64,000 bases of DNA, from NCBI GenBank assembly GCA_036785325.1, contig JAXIVH010000096.1, positions 645,151-709,150 on the forward strand, given 5' to 3'. Below, one piece after another: positions 21,398-33,276 of the stretch. This DNA comes from Urophycis tenuis (Eukaryota; Chordata; Actinopteri; Gadiformes; Phycidae). A program made the translations under genes and the position numbers. Numbering within the stretch: the stretch's first letter is position 1; each line of letters begins with the position of its first letter. Under the pieces are notes generated by a model. The model did not search any database and was not told the origin of the DNA. It worked only from the letters and a program-made list of their open reading frames with translations.

Positions 21398-21883
21398 ATG
21401 TTCACCATTTTTGTAAAAATGAGTTATTAATGAATAATTGAAACATTTGTTTTACATTTTCTGCATTGTTAATAAACTGCAAATTATATATACATAAATC
21501 TCATCTCCTGTGTGCTTAGTATGTACATTTCAACATTTGACACTCTGATTGCAATTGATAAGTCGAGAAACAAATTCATTGTTATAGTCTGTGGACCCCC
21601 TGAAATAGCCTTGGCCACCCCCTGGCCACCCCAAGGATAAAAGTCTAGCTCCGCCACTGGCCCTATGGCAACATAGGCCTAACAATAAAAGTTCATTGAT
21701 TAATAAATAGAAATTAATAAATAATATAAATAGAAGTATAAGTAGGATAAGTTCTTAGATTAAATAGGACTGAAAAGGTTTAAACTATGCATATGTTTGA
21801 TATGGCATATTGAATAGAGTTTCATGGTTTAGTTAAGGTATTGAGTTATTTACATGATGTCAATTGTATTTTGTTTTCTTAAT

Positions 21884-22624
21884 TAGGGATGCACCGAATC
21901 CAGATGTTTAGGGTTCTGCCGAATCCGAACCCGAATACCGAATCCTACTCCCATCCTACTCCATTAACACTAAACACATTAATGAAGTAAACAACGTCAA
22001 CATTAGTGTATTTTTCGTTTTATTTCATTTCCACTGGGAAAAAATAGGCAACTTTCTGCAAAGTAAAGTGTTTTTCTTAAAAAAAACAACAAAGAAAACA
22101 AAGAATATGTTTGGTGACTTAACTGAAATGAATGTTATTGAACATTTAATCCATAAACATGGATAATAGGCTGTTTTTTTGTTTTTGTTTAGATCATAGA
22201 CAATGATGAGAAGTTTTCCTTCGTGCACAACTCATATTTTTTCAGATATTTCATACGCAAATGCTTTAACGGCGGGGATGTTTCGTATTGTTTAGGTTCC
22301 TTGCCACCACGAGACAAATCGGCATTGCAAATTGAACATGTAGCTCAACTTGAATCGCCTTCTTTTATCTGAAAGAACTGCTAAACGACACTTTTTCAGT
22401 TCACTACTTCCATTTTCGCTTTCTCGCAGCTATAGCCACTGCATTCCAACGCGCTACTTTTTTGTAAACAGATAATTACGTCAACCAGCGTGGCGCGGGC
22501 AGTGAAAGCGTAGGATTCAGGTTCGGTGGAAAAAAATGCCAAGGTTCGGCAGAACCCGAACCCCTGAAAAAAGCCAGATATTCGGCCGAATCCGAACCTG
22601 AATACTGGATTCGGTGCAACCCTA
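21884..22624. mobile_element. hAT MITE with TIRs and 8-bp target duplication
   Basis: The left end tagggatgcaccgaatccag and the right end ctggattcggtgcaacccta form inverted repeats; the similarity continues inward over about 60 bp (gaatccgaaccc-type words). The duplication ttcttaat flanks both sides (21876-21883 and 22625-22632). There is no coding capacity. It is a non-autonomous hAT-type element. Confidence 0.9.
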
Positions 22625-22632
22625 TTCTTAAT

Positions 22633-24417
22633 CACTACATTCATGATGTTGGAAATGTTTTAAGAATGTTTTATTTTCAATACTGTATTAGAGTAAGTTT
22701 GAATGTAAAGTTTGCATTTTGTTTATTTTTAAGCCAATGAGAAACGAGTGTAAGGTGAAGTTTCACAAGGGACGGGGTTAGCACGCACGAGGACGGGAGT
22801 AAAAAGACCGGTTGAGATGAGTTCCGTGACACAGCTATATTTTACTTGGGTAAAACACTCAGTAAATCATTACGGTTGTTTATGTGGTAAGAGGAACGAC
22901 TAGTGACTCTTACCGGAACTTACTCTTAACGGAAGCATGGTACAGTAGTGTAGTTGTGTTAGGGTGCTTTATTTCGAGAAGTTGGATGGACACACCGAAG
23001 TGCGTTGGAAAGCTAACTCGGCTAGAGCTAGTTGGCAGTCGTGGACTTTGCTCAAGGTATCTAGCTGGGACGCCTTTGATGCACATCGTCTGGACTGCTC
23101 GGCTGCACACACGACGACCGGGGGACGGAAGAGTCCAGCGGCCTACTTCGATTCCCGGAATTCTCGGTGTACTGTTCGGTGGACGTCTACCCTTTCCATC
23201 GGCGCCCTCGCGGCGAGGACGGCGGCCATTGGTGCTGGTGGAAAGTTTCCTGTGGTTTCGGCGCATGGGCGCGAAGTAGCCTCAGTGTTTGTGGCTCCTA
23301 GGATCCCGAGCTTCATATCGGGCCTGCACCGTTTGACTCATTAACCCATTGGGTACCCAATATATTATTTAGTTATATTTGCTAATCATGCAACATGACT
23401 AAAACCAGACAAAACAAGCCATAAACGTACCTTTATATTCAGGACAGAGTTCCCCCCGCTCCAACTCGCAGGAGAATACCCAACTGGATATCACGCACAG
23501 TACAAACCAATAAGGTTCTGCCGCTGCAGTCTTATCGACAATGCCGGCTTTTAAAGAAAATTTGAAGCCGGAACTTGCTAAACCAGCGTCACATCCAGTG
23601 ACGTCAGTCATGAGCGACATCATCCTGCCCTAGTGGCTTAAAGGGACAGGTGCCTAAACTCCATTCCACTACACATGGTTCATTAGGAGCAATGCATAGC
23701 CATATCTAATAGATAAAATATAACAGTTTACTACCTGGGGTGACTGAAATATAGTCATTTAAGTTGAAAACAGATTATTTGGAACGTGGGTAATTTGTTA
23801 TATTTAGTTGTTATTGCCTCCAGATAGAGACAAAGTAAACAAATAATTATAGTTAGAGATAACATTTTAGGTAACAAATTCAGGTTAGCCACCCCTAGTA
23901 TTTGCCAAAAACAGCAAAGGGGTGCTACAATTAATTGACATAACTTAATAAATAAACATAATAAAATAACAGTTAGAAATCAAATGACAATTGCACTCTT
24001 GCCACAGCAACACATTGCCGTATTTCGAGCGGCAGCTACAGTCTGCATCCTTGATTTTGACTTTTTTTTTTAGTAATTTCAAATTTCGCTGAATTTTCAC
24101 GATAAGGCTGCTACGGCCATGCACACTTGCTGCGAACGGGCAGGGCTTACGGACAGGCGAGGAATAGCACAAACTTGGAAAAACACCATCTTTCAACTGT
24201 GGATGCTCATATTTGTAGCCTCACTCACCCTTGATGTAGACATGGCTACAACATGGTCTATTATTGTGATTCATTTGAATTTAATAAAGCATTGTTGCAG
24301 AGACAGACCCATTGTGTATTCTTGGGCCGAGTTGTGCATCGGCTAGACAACGCTCTGACAAGACGTCTTTCTCCAGTCCCGTTAGCATGGTTAAATGCTT
24401 AAAGCTAAACAATGTTT
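22633..24417. other. Non-coding stretch, no gene recognised
   Basis: I see no protein similarity here. 22740-23340 is GC-rich with several accidental open frames on both strands. 23400-23640 is also promoter-like in composition. The rest is AT-rich. These may be old LTR or UTR pieces, but no ends or target duplications were found. Confidence 0.5.
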
Positions 24418-24422
24418 AGCAT

Positions 24423-25071
24423 TGTTATGAACCCTAGCTCGTTGAGGGAAGAGGGAAGTAACACACACAACCCAGTGTAAGGATTGCAGTTAGTGTGATG
24501 TTTATTAAGACTGACACTCTTGTTAGATTAAAGGACAATCTAACAGAAATGGGCAGCTAGGTGCTGTCAAAGAAAATAAACAAATATACCACAAGAGCAC
24601 TTCTTGAAAGAAAATTGATTTACTAATATAAGGACTATGATGAGTGGTCCAAGACCACAAATCAAGTAGTCCTAAAACAAAACTCTAGCTACTCTAGCTA
24701 AAGGAAAACAAAAAATACAAATGACCAACATCCCTAAGCCTAGTGTACCTAAACACAGTGCCCAAAATCCTTTGGTGAGTAAAACCAAAATCAGTACCGA
24801 AATGCTCTTACCCTGAGGCCAAAATCTAGGAACACAGCATGCGTCGCCGCCAGTCTAATCCCTACAGGTGTCTGCCCCTGTTTGCAGGGCACACCGGCTT
24901 TTATACGCTTCCCCTTCGCGTTCGCACTCCAGTTGGTGGAGCCCCGCACCAATCAGCCGCCAGGGCTAATCAGGGGATGGAAGGGCCCGCTCGCTGGAGA
25001 TGCTTTGCTGTAAAACAGGATGTTTAGCGCATACAGAGGGTAGACAAGGCCGACGGCTGACGGCCATAACA
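24423..25071 (-). mobile_element. Solo LTR, 649 bp, target duplication AGCAT
   Basis: It begins tgttatga and ends cataaca, an inverted TG...CA pair. The 5-bp duplication agcat flanks it (24418-24422 and 25072-25076). On the minus strand CGTATAAAAG at 24907-24898 is a TATA box and AATAAA at 24506-24501 is a poly(A) signal, so the LTR is oriented minus. No internal region adjoins either side, which fits LTR-LTR recombination. Confidence 0.88.
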
Positions 25072-25288
25072 AGCATAATATTCCATAATATTCCAGCAGC
25101 AGGATGTATGCTACCAAAAGTTTAGAAAGTCTTCCGTTCAAAATGGGTAGGCTACATATCATATCTAGTTTAGTTTGGCTTTGGCAAACTTGAAAGCAGA
25201 CGAACAAGCTTTGGCGGCTACACACCAACCTGACGTTGGGTGCCGTCGGTGGTAGCTTTTCTGCCGATTACATTTTGCTCCAATTACG

Positions 25289-25371
25289 ATGTTGAATTGG
25301 CGTAAAAGCTATAGCCGACGCAAGGTAGTTTGTCGGCGGTGCCGGCGGTAGCTTTTACGCCGATTCAACAT
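25289..25371. repeat. Inverted repeat (hairpin) with about 31-bp arms
   Basis: The arm at 25289-25321 (atgttgaattggcgtaaaag...) pairs with 25341-25371 (...cttttacgccgattcaacat) with about three mismatches and a loop of about 19 bp. A third, direct copy of the arm motif lies at 25240-25270 (ccgtcggtggtagctttt). It may be the core of a small foldback element. Confidence 0.7.
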
Positions 25372-25674
25372 GTGTTTAGGCTACGTTTTGTCGATGAACG
25401 ACAGAATTCTATCATGGCAAGCCTTTTTAACATTTTATTCTTCATAGGCTATGGCATGCCATTGAAGCCACAAAGGCCTACGAGTAATTTCAGATAGGCC
25501 TACATACATTTCTTTCAACTTTCATCAGTAGGCCAAAGGGTCAATAAGCATTGGGTTAGCGTTGTATTTACCCCCATCTGATCAGATTTTTACTTTAAAT
25601 TCAATATTGGTTTAAATGTTTAAAACCATTATTATGAATTGTATGTAAAGGTTTAATTTGAATTAACTGTATAT

Positions 25675-27031
25675 TGCATATGTCACAGATGTCTTCACAG
25701 ACATCTTCAACACCTCGCTGAGCCAGGCTGTTGTTCCTACTTGCCTCAAAGCCACCACCATCATCCTGGTACCGAAAAAATCGTCTCTCGTCGTCCCTCC
25801 TGCCACAATGACTACCGACCAGTTGCACTCACTCCCATCCTCATGAAATGGTTCGAGCGGCTAGTCATGCACCATATCAAGTCTGCCCTCCCCCCTACTC
25901 TGGACCTTTTCCAGTTCGCATATCGGTCCAACCATTCGACCGATGATGCAATCTCCTCTGCCCTCCACTCTGCCCTTACCCACCTGGATACCAAAGACTC
26001 TTATGTCAGAATGCTTTTCATCGACTTCAGCTCAGCATTCAATACAATCATCCCCCAGCAGCTCATTCACAAACTGGACCAGCTGGGACTCAACACCTCC
26101 CTGTGCAACTGGCTGCTGGACTTCCTGACGGGGAGACCACAGGCAGTTCGGGTCGGCAGCACCTCCAGCACCATCACATTGAACACGGGGGCCCCCCAAG
26201 GATGTATGCTTAGCCCCCTCCTATTCACTCTGCTGACCCACGACTGCACACCAACATCCAGGTCCAACATCCAACATTGTGGATGACACGACTGTGGTGG
26301 GTCTCATTAACAACGGCGATGAGACGATCTACAGGAGTGAGGCGAACAGGCTGGCTATGTGGTGCAAGGACAACAATCTCCGTCTGAATGTGGAGAAGAC
26401 GAAGGAGATTGTTGTGGACTTCAGGAGAATGCACACACAGCCTGCTCCACTGATCATCGATGATGCTACAGTGGAGAGGGTGAGTAGCACCAAGTTCCTG
26501 GGTGTGCACATCTCCGAAGACCTGTCCTGGAACCACAACACCACATCACCGGCCAAAAAAGCCAAACAACGCCTGTTCTTCCTCCGCAAACTGAGAAGAG
26601 CTGGAGCTTCATCCACCATCACGCACACATTCTACAGAGGCAACATTGAGAGCTTCCTGACCAGCTGCATCACTGTGTGGTATGGTGGCTGCAACGTGTC
26701 CTGCCGCAAGACTCTGCAGCGCATAGTGAGAGCAGCTGAGATTATCATTGGTGTCTCTCTCCCCCCCACTGGACATTTACCACCACCACCCGCATCACCA
26801 GCAAAGCCATCAGAATTGCTGGTGATCCCACCCACCCTTCCAACAGTATCTTCAGCCTTCTGCCGTCGGGGAGGAGACTGCGGAGTCTCCGGGCCAGAAC
26901 CAGCAGGCTCAAAGACAGCTTCTTTCACCAGGCGGTCCGGAGGCTCAACTCCCTCCCTACTGTGCCCCTGGCCCTCCTCCCCCCTCTGCCCCCTGCTAGA
27001 CTCTAACCCCGCACCCATCAGCATCATCTGA
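25675..27031 (+). pseudogene. LINE reverse transcriptase, frame-broken, FADD motif damaged
   Basis: The order is FTDIFNTSLSQAVVPTCLK (25690), NDYRPVALTPILMKWFERL, FQFAYRSNHSTDDAI, MLFIDFSSAFNTIIP (RT block A with Asp) and GAPQGCMLSPLLFTLL (block B). In block C the expected F/Y-A-D-D reads as N-I-V-D-D because a few bases are missing near 26277; the frame also changes there. KTKEIVVDFRR and VSSTKFLGVHISEDLSW follow (thumb). A further frame shift lies near 26860. This RT copied LINE RNA at chromosomal targets; this copy cannot. Confidence 0.8.
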
Positions 27032-27385
27032 CCTCAGATCATCTCCCTCCCACCACCACTCACAAACTCTGAACTCTGACTCAGGGACTGCACACTCTAC
27101 TTTGCACACTCCAATTTGCCACTTTAGAGTATCTTTTGAGTATAATTGCACTGCTACAACGCACTACCTCACTTTCACTTTTGTATTTTGTATTTCGTAC
27201 TGTATTTTTGTGCTGTATTTTTATTTTTCTGTGTTGTCTCTACAATGTCTGCTTGTTTTTCTGATTGTTCATTTTGTTCATTTTGCACCGCAGGTCTGAG
27301 AGGACTGCAATTTCATCTGTGCTATATGCCTGCCATGTAGCACACTTGACAGTAAAGTTACTTGAACTTGAACTTGAACTTTGTG
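25675..27385 (+). mobile_element. Rex/L2-like LINE, 5'-truncated, TTGAAC-tailed
   Basis: RT-coding sequence (25675 to about 27030) is followed by a 3' UTR with ttgcactgctac words and ends at the short tandem tail ttgaacttgaacttgaact (27361-27380). 5' truncation before the endonuclease is typical of LINE insertions. Target duplications were not identified. Confidence 0.8.
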
Positions 27386-27772
27386 GCACAATGGGTCAAT
27401 GGCGCAATTGTAGGCAGGATAATGTCTTGGTGGGACATTTGTAGGAGCAAAGGTCAGACCAAGCACCTCCATGGCAACGATCAAGGTGTTTGATGGGGGC
27501 CTGCTTGTTGTAGGCCTAGACATTGCTTGGCTTTGCTGGCTCTTCTTTGCCCTTTTTGCCTGGCTCTTACTTCCAAGATGCCCATCATCGGACAGCACTT
27601 TTTTTCTTTCAGCCCGGATGTGCTTTGCTGCGATTCTCAATGTGGCGATACGAGTGGGGGCAGATATTTGCTTTGCACAATTATTTTGTGGATGACACCG
27701 ACAACGCCACCCGAGGGGTTTCACCTCGGGACCCTTATGTATTTTGCCAGCAATCTGGGGACCAAGGACCAG

Positions 27773-29291
27773 TGTGGCACGCAGGTTAGTGCTGCAGGGA
27801 GGCTCGGAGACGTGGCTCAATCGTCAAAATATACAAATTTATTGAACATAGATTAGAATGATACATAGACTAAAAATGGACTAAAAGTGGGGACTAGGGG
27901 AGAGGGAACTCCCCAGTCCAGCTGAGGCCTGTGGAGAGAGGGATTAGTGCAGGGGGAGGAAAGTCAAAAAGGGAACACCAGACTCACCCGTGTCACACGA
28001 AAGGGGCAAACAAGATGAAGGGAGAAAATGCAAACAAAACAACCCAAAACCCAGGAACACCCGGCACACAGGAGGGACACCACCACCCGGGAACACCTCC
28101 TCCACCAATGGCTCTCAGCTGAAAGGGACAAGGGAGAAATAGGTTCAGTGGGGCTACTTAAACTAATAAACAAAATTTGCAAAAGAAACAAATAACCAAG
28201 GAAAATCCGGAATCCGAAAAACAAACAAACAATCCAAAAGGGCGGAAGGCGGTATGCTATTCGCCAAAACCAAGTAAACAAAAAATTTGGGAAATGTACA
28301 GAACCAAAAGAAACACGAATTGGAAAAACCCAATAAACGAAACGAAGGCTGCCAACGAGTGCAGCAAGGCACTGAACGTAACAGAAACAGTTAAGGGAAT
28401 GTAAATGAACTAAACAGAACTGAGCTAAGGGAAATACAAAACGCGACATAAACCCGAAGGAAACAGATAAGGAATCCAGAAATAAAAAGAAACAGAAACT
28501 AACAAAATCGAAAATACCTGATTGGCAGATAAACAAAATTCTCACTTTTTTTATACACAAAATAAGGGTAATTAACACAGGAACACAGAGGTAATGCGAA
28601 CGAAAAAACTATGAAAGAAATAAACACAACGAAACCCCCAACCCTAGTTATGGCCCCCTTCCCTTCCCCCAATCACACATCCACGCACATGCACTCAGAA
28701 CCCAACACGCACACGAACCCAAACATACACACACACACACAAACACGCCAGCGGCGAGTTGATGCCGTCGCTATGGCAACCGTGACTGACGGCCGCACGC
28801 ACTCTCACAACAGCGTGCGCCGCACACAACAAGCGCCAGCGGCGAGTTGATGTCGTCGCCGTGGCAGTACAACACAGGACGGGTCCCGACGGGGTCAAAC
28901 GAAGGGGACCCGCACCCGGACAATGGCGGAGGTACACGAATCAGCAGGGCGAAGCAGCAGTGGATTCCCCACTGGACCTTGGCGGAGGGGGGGCGCCGAG
29001 CTCCGATCTGGCCAGCGAGGAGAAGTGGCGAGAACGGCAGCGGAGCTTCTCCAGCGCGAAGACGAGGCAAACTGTTAGGATTGTTGCTGAGCGCGCAGGG
29101 AAACGGCTGATGGCCCGGTTCGGGAGCGAGGACGGACGCAAGTGTAACAATCTGCTGTGGTGGTGGAGATGGGAGCGAGCGGCGGACACGCCGGTGAACC
29201 AGGAAGTGCCAGAGGAGGAAGGGGAGGAGCCTAGCTCCCTCTTATATCCTCGCCGCGGGTGCCGATTGGGTAATTGGAAGATGAGCCGGCA
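27773..29291 (-). mobile_element. Probable solo LTR, about 1.5 kb, imperfect target duplication
   Basis: The segment starts tgtggcacg and ends gccggca. The flanks accag (27768-27772) and actag (29292-29296) differ at one base. On the minus strand GATATAAGAG (near 29243) is TATA-like within GC-rich sequence, and AATAAA is at 27841-27836 near the far end. Internal words such as gccagcggcgagttgatg occur twice (28747, 28831). It abuts the C-terminus of the P-element transposase. Boundaries are less certain than for the other two solo LTRs. Confidence 0.45.
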
Positions 29292-29299
29292 ACTAGTGC

Positions 29300-32110
29300 C
29301 GGTGCTGTACGGCTACATCAACCTCAGCCTGATGTATCTGTTGGATATTTTTTTTGGTACATCATGGCATGAGGGAAGCCTGCTGTCCAAGAGCCTAGCC
29401 TCTCTCTCCAGCAGATCCATGGCATTTGGGAGCTCCATGAGGGAGGCACTGGTCCTGGTTCGGAACAGCTCCTCGATTTGCCGGACTAGATCAAAGGCCT
29501 CTTGTGATGGCCGACAAAGTGCACCTGGCTTGAATTCTTTCAGCTCCAGTAAAGAACTGTACTCTTCTTCAGGACTGTCATCATTGTGCTTAATTGCATT
29601 TTGGCATTCATGGCAAATATGGGAGTATCTGATTACTTTATTTACAATGTAGCCCGTAAGATGGTAGAGAGCACAGGTCTCGGTTGTTGTGAGGTCAGGT
29701 GCCGGGCTGCGCGCCAAGAGTTCCTCCACTCTGAGGCCAGGACTGGTAAATGTCTCCTTTGCATCCAGGAAGTCTGCCAAAAGGCTGTTGTCATCCTCCT
29801 GATAGCTGCCGGATTTCACTGTTGCAAAAAACTGCCCAACTGATATTGACCTCAGTGCCTGGTGAAACTCCACTGGAGTAGGGACCGGATTCCTCTGTCT
29901 TATGCAGCTGAACAGGTTTTCGAGACAGTCTTGGGTAAACCTGCTGGTCAACACAAACAAGTTTCCCTGGGCCAGCATGTCTTCCTGGATTGACAATATT
30001 GTAGATGTTGCCATCACAATCCCTGTTTGTACAGGCTTCCAGCTACCTGGTCATCCAATCTTCAGTCCATGGAACAGTTGGATCATGTCCTGGAGGAACT
30101 TGATGGTCTTTTTGTACTCCATTTTGTGCTTGCTCAGTGCCATTACTGGGTGGCGAGAGGACATGATATCGAACCAATGGTCCACCTGCTCTAGAAGCCA
30201 TGCTGTTGTCAGGTAAGAGGGGGGGCGTTGTTCTTGCTCCACCATGTATTTCAGGCCAGCACTTTTTGCTTTACTGAACACATTCAACGCAGGGCCCACC
30301 TTCATCTTGTCAAAATGACTGGGCTGAAGGGTTTTGCGTGACAAGTTTGGAGCAATTTTCAATGTCATCCCCTCTTGAAAATCCACCAAATCTTTCAAAG
30401 GACCTACAGAAACTTCATTGGAGGAGAGGTTCTCGCTCTCTACCGTCTCTGGTGGAATTGTCAACGTCTGTCCATGGACCAGGGCACTCTTCAAGTTCTT
30501 CACCAGATGTGGGACATCTGGTATGAAGTACAGCCTCCTGTCAGGTCTTGCTGGATGTGGGACAGACGTTTTGTTGTGGTAAAGGCCTTCCACATTGCCT
30601 GATTAGGGCTGCCCATGTCGGTGGTTACATTAATAACATGTAGCCCTATGGAAGCTGCTCTGTGAACAATGTCCAGGACGATGGATTTGTAAATGGCCCC
30701 TTTAGTGGAATTGCCACTGTAGTGGTAAGCCACTACTTGTTTCCATCACGTGGTGCTCCCTGCCAACATAAAAACACATGCATGTGTTGCCTCTCCTGTG
30801 TGGCCGGGTAGCGTCACGTCCCCATACAGCTTTCCTGTTCCCAGATGCAGCTCCACGCTCGGTGTGATTGCCATCTCATCCAGAGTCAGCACACATTCCC
30901 TCTCCATCTTTGTCAGGCCATCTACCTTCAGCTTCAGCATGTCAAACACCTCCCCTAATACTCCAGGTTCCATCTTTATATGCTGTAGTCTTCTTTGCAG
31001 GGTTCTAATGTCAGGGAGAGGAATCTGCATTTCCTGGAGTGTTTTGTAGCCTGTTGTACCTGAGGTGAAGCGGATCTGTATTGCTTTTTTAACAGTTTCC
31101 TTCCCCCACCGTATCCCTCTTTTATTCTTTAGTCCAGTTGCTCTAATTTGATCTTTTGTAAAAATTGCTGCAAATTTCTTTTTAATTTTAATGTTTTTCT
31201 GCCTTATTGCTGCATTTATTCTTTCCTGCTGTTTCAGTGCTCTCTCTGCTCTTCTTATTGCTTTTTCACGTCTCAGTTCTTCCCTCAGGTCTTCTTGACT
31301 GGCTCCTGGCTGACTGGCACCTGGCTGACTGGGACCTGGCTGACTGGCTCCTGGTGCACCTGAACCTGGCTGACTGGCTCCTGGTTCACTGACTACATGC
31401 TCACTATCTCCTGGCATGTCCCTCTCATTCACCTCATAATTGCTCTCTCTTCCCTGAATTTCTCCCTCAATCTCTGTAATAACAATAAGGCGTTGTTGTT
31501 ACAGGGAAGGAGTGTAGTCTAGACATGAAATGGGACATATTAGCCTAGTAAGTATTATTGTGCTCACATGTATCATACTGAAGTTTGTTGCCGCACAATA
31601 GGTGTGGTCACTGGTCATTGCAGTAACCGTTACCAATGCTGGCGGGATTCTCAGTGAAGGGGCCTTCCTCCTCTTAGGCCTAGGGCGATGTACTGATGAT
31701 GCTGGGAACAGCATCAGCCTTCAACCTCCGTTGCCCTTTTTTTGTGGTAATGAATTGATCCTCCTCGAAATGTGCCTGCAGAGAGGTTTGTGAAGTCAGT
31801 TTCCACACATATTCCAGACGTACCCCTTCATGGTCAATTGGAATTTCATTGTGCTCTACATTTAAAAGCATATAACCCTGGGACAAGGAACTTGTCAATT
31901 TCACCTGTGTACACAGAACTTACTTGACAGTTTTCTGTTGTTGGAATTCTTTGTGACTGCGAAGTTGCTCCTGCTGACCATTGCTAACCATTTTCTTCTG
32001 TCTGTGTCCTTTGGGAAGCCATACATCCGCATTCCCTTCTCAGACCGATTGGTGCATCCAAATGCCGCACAGCCAACCATGGTATGATAATTGATCTATA
32101 AAATGTTAGA
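29300..32110 (-). mobile_element. P element (THAP9-like DNA transposon), decayed
   Basis: The minus strand codes for a THAP zinc finger followed by a P-element transposase core, as in THAP9. Terminal inverted repeats were not identified, so the ends are set by coding sequence. Fragments related to its middle recur at about 34700-34835, showing more than one copy nearby. The left end abuts an LTR-like segment. Confidence 0.75.
29313..32071 (-). pseudogene. THAP9/P-element transposase, split and broken
   Basis: Exon 1 (32071-31924) begins MVGCAAFGCTNRSEKGMRMY, a C2CH THAP finger. A second piece after a CTCTGCAG acceptor at 31775 gives HFEEDQF, the end of the THAP fold. The main exon starts at 31473 after TTATTACAG. 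It has a Gly-Ala-Ser-Gln-Pro-Gly repeat, a basic coiled coil, ECVLTLDEM and NVTTDMGSPNQ (probable first two catalytic Asp), FIPDVPHLVKNLKSALVHG, and the C-terminal helical part with FTQDCLENLFSCIRQRNPVP. In-frame TGA codons occur near 30746 and 30051, and a frameshift near 30580. About 800 codons would be the full size. Confidence 0.85.
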
Positions 32111-32538
32111 TGTAGCCATTGCTGTCAGACCTCAGACAATAGTGCAGACCACAGAGAGCGGGTGACAACCTCTTCTTATCCACTAATGTCTCCCTGACTT
32201 CGATTAGGTGGGAGGCCAGAGTTCATTACAAGACCAGGAAGACCAATATTATCGATTGTGTTATATTGTTGCTTTTGATATACTTTTGTTTTCATATGAA
32301 TACCAATAGAAGTTGGGCATCCCTGTCTCAGGCAGTAGTAATTACATGGTCCAAGTCCCCTCTTTGGGCTTTGAGATGCTCACAGACCTGGGCATTCAGA
32401 GGGTGATGATTTAGATTGTGCTCCTAATTTCAAACAGCATTGCAATTTCAGTGTGTGTGCGCCCACATCATCAGCTCCTGGCTGGCTGACTGGCTTCTGG
32501 CTGACTATCCAGGGGCTCCAAATACCAACTACTTAACA

Positions 32539-32612
<74 letters not shown>
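32539..32612. repeat. (GT)n microsatellite
   Basis: A pure GT array of about 37 units, ending in a gagagaga stretch directly before the solo LTR. Confidence 0.95.
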
Positions 32613-32620
<8 letters not shown>

Positions 32621-32624
32621 CAAG

Positions 32625-33272
32625 TGTCACACCCCGCCTCGGGTGAAGGTAATGTAACCTTAATAAACTGGACTTTCAAACCCAAAGGATGGCAAGGCAC
32701 ACGGTTGCAAATCAGTTTTGAACATTTATTCCCCCAAAGTGTCAAATAGGTGCAAAAAATACAGAGGAGGCCAGAACCCAAACATCTGAAAATAGTAAAA
32801 AGTAAAACATAATAAATCAAGCATATTCAAAATCAAATACCGGTACTTCAAATAATCAATGTCAATAAATCAAATAACCCATTAGCAAAATAAATACAAA
32901 TTGAACTCAATGCATTTAACCATAATTTACAACATAATAGAATAATCACCTCAGTAGATCTTTGGCATCTCATGGAGAGCTGAGCACCCTGCCCAACACA
33001 GACAACCTCTTCTGGCAACAGCATACAGCAGACTGTCAGAAGGACAGCAGCTCACCCCTTTTATACCCCATGGCCCCTCCCACTAGACAGGTCCAATCAA
33101 CAGGGGGATTATAATCCTGTAGCATTTTGCAAATCAACATGAATAAACTCATCAAAATTACAGCATGCATGTTAAACTTAATTTCACCTTGCAGATCAAT
33201 GATTTTCACTTGTACAGTTAAGCTTGTTAATCATGAATGTCCAATGTCAATGTCCAGTGTCCTCCTTTGACA
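32625..33272 (-). mobile_element. Solo LTR, 648 bp, target duplication CAAG
   Basis: It begins tgtcacaccc and ends tttgaca. The 4-bp word caag flanks it (32621-32624 and 33273-33276). On the minus strand GGGTATAAAAGGGG (33068-33055) is a strong TATA box and AATAAA is at 32730-32725. It is therefore a minus-oriented LTR with no internal region. A 4-bp duplication is short, so chance is not fully excluded. Confidence 0.75.
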
Positions 33273-33276
33273 CAAG

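Larger units (their letters stand above)
18950..21659 (+). mobile_element. hAT element 4 (ZMYM1-like), nearly complete transposase
   Basis: The coding part begins just after a splice-acceptor-like tattccag at about 18970-18978 and ends at 21098. The 3' terminus is at 21651-21659 (ccgccactg), preceded by ggataaaagtctagct. A matching 5' terminus was not found, so the start is approximate. GT-rich microsatellites occupy the 3' untranslated part. Confidence 0.7.

Noticed and set aside
22884..23344. Overlapping open frames of 117-131 codons
   Set aside because: GC-rich non-coding sequence opens frames on both strands; no domain similarity and no splice or promoter support.
27278..27820. 180-codon minus-strand open frame, basic
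   Set aside because: It crosses the LINE 3' tail and an LTR boundary and has no recognisable domain; treated as chance.
27964..28578. 204-codon minus-strand open frame rich in Phe and Leu
   Set aside because: Compositional artefact of an A-rich plus strand within the LTR-like segment.
28861..29652. 263-codon plus-strand open frame
   Set aside because: It spans the LTR-like segment and runs antisense to the P-element transposase end; no motif.
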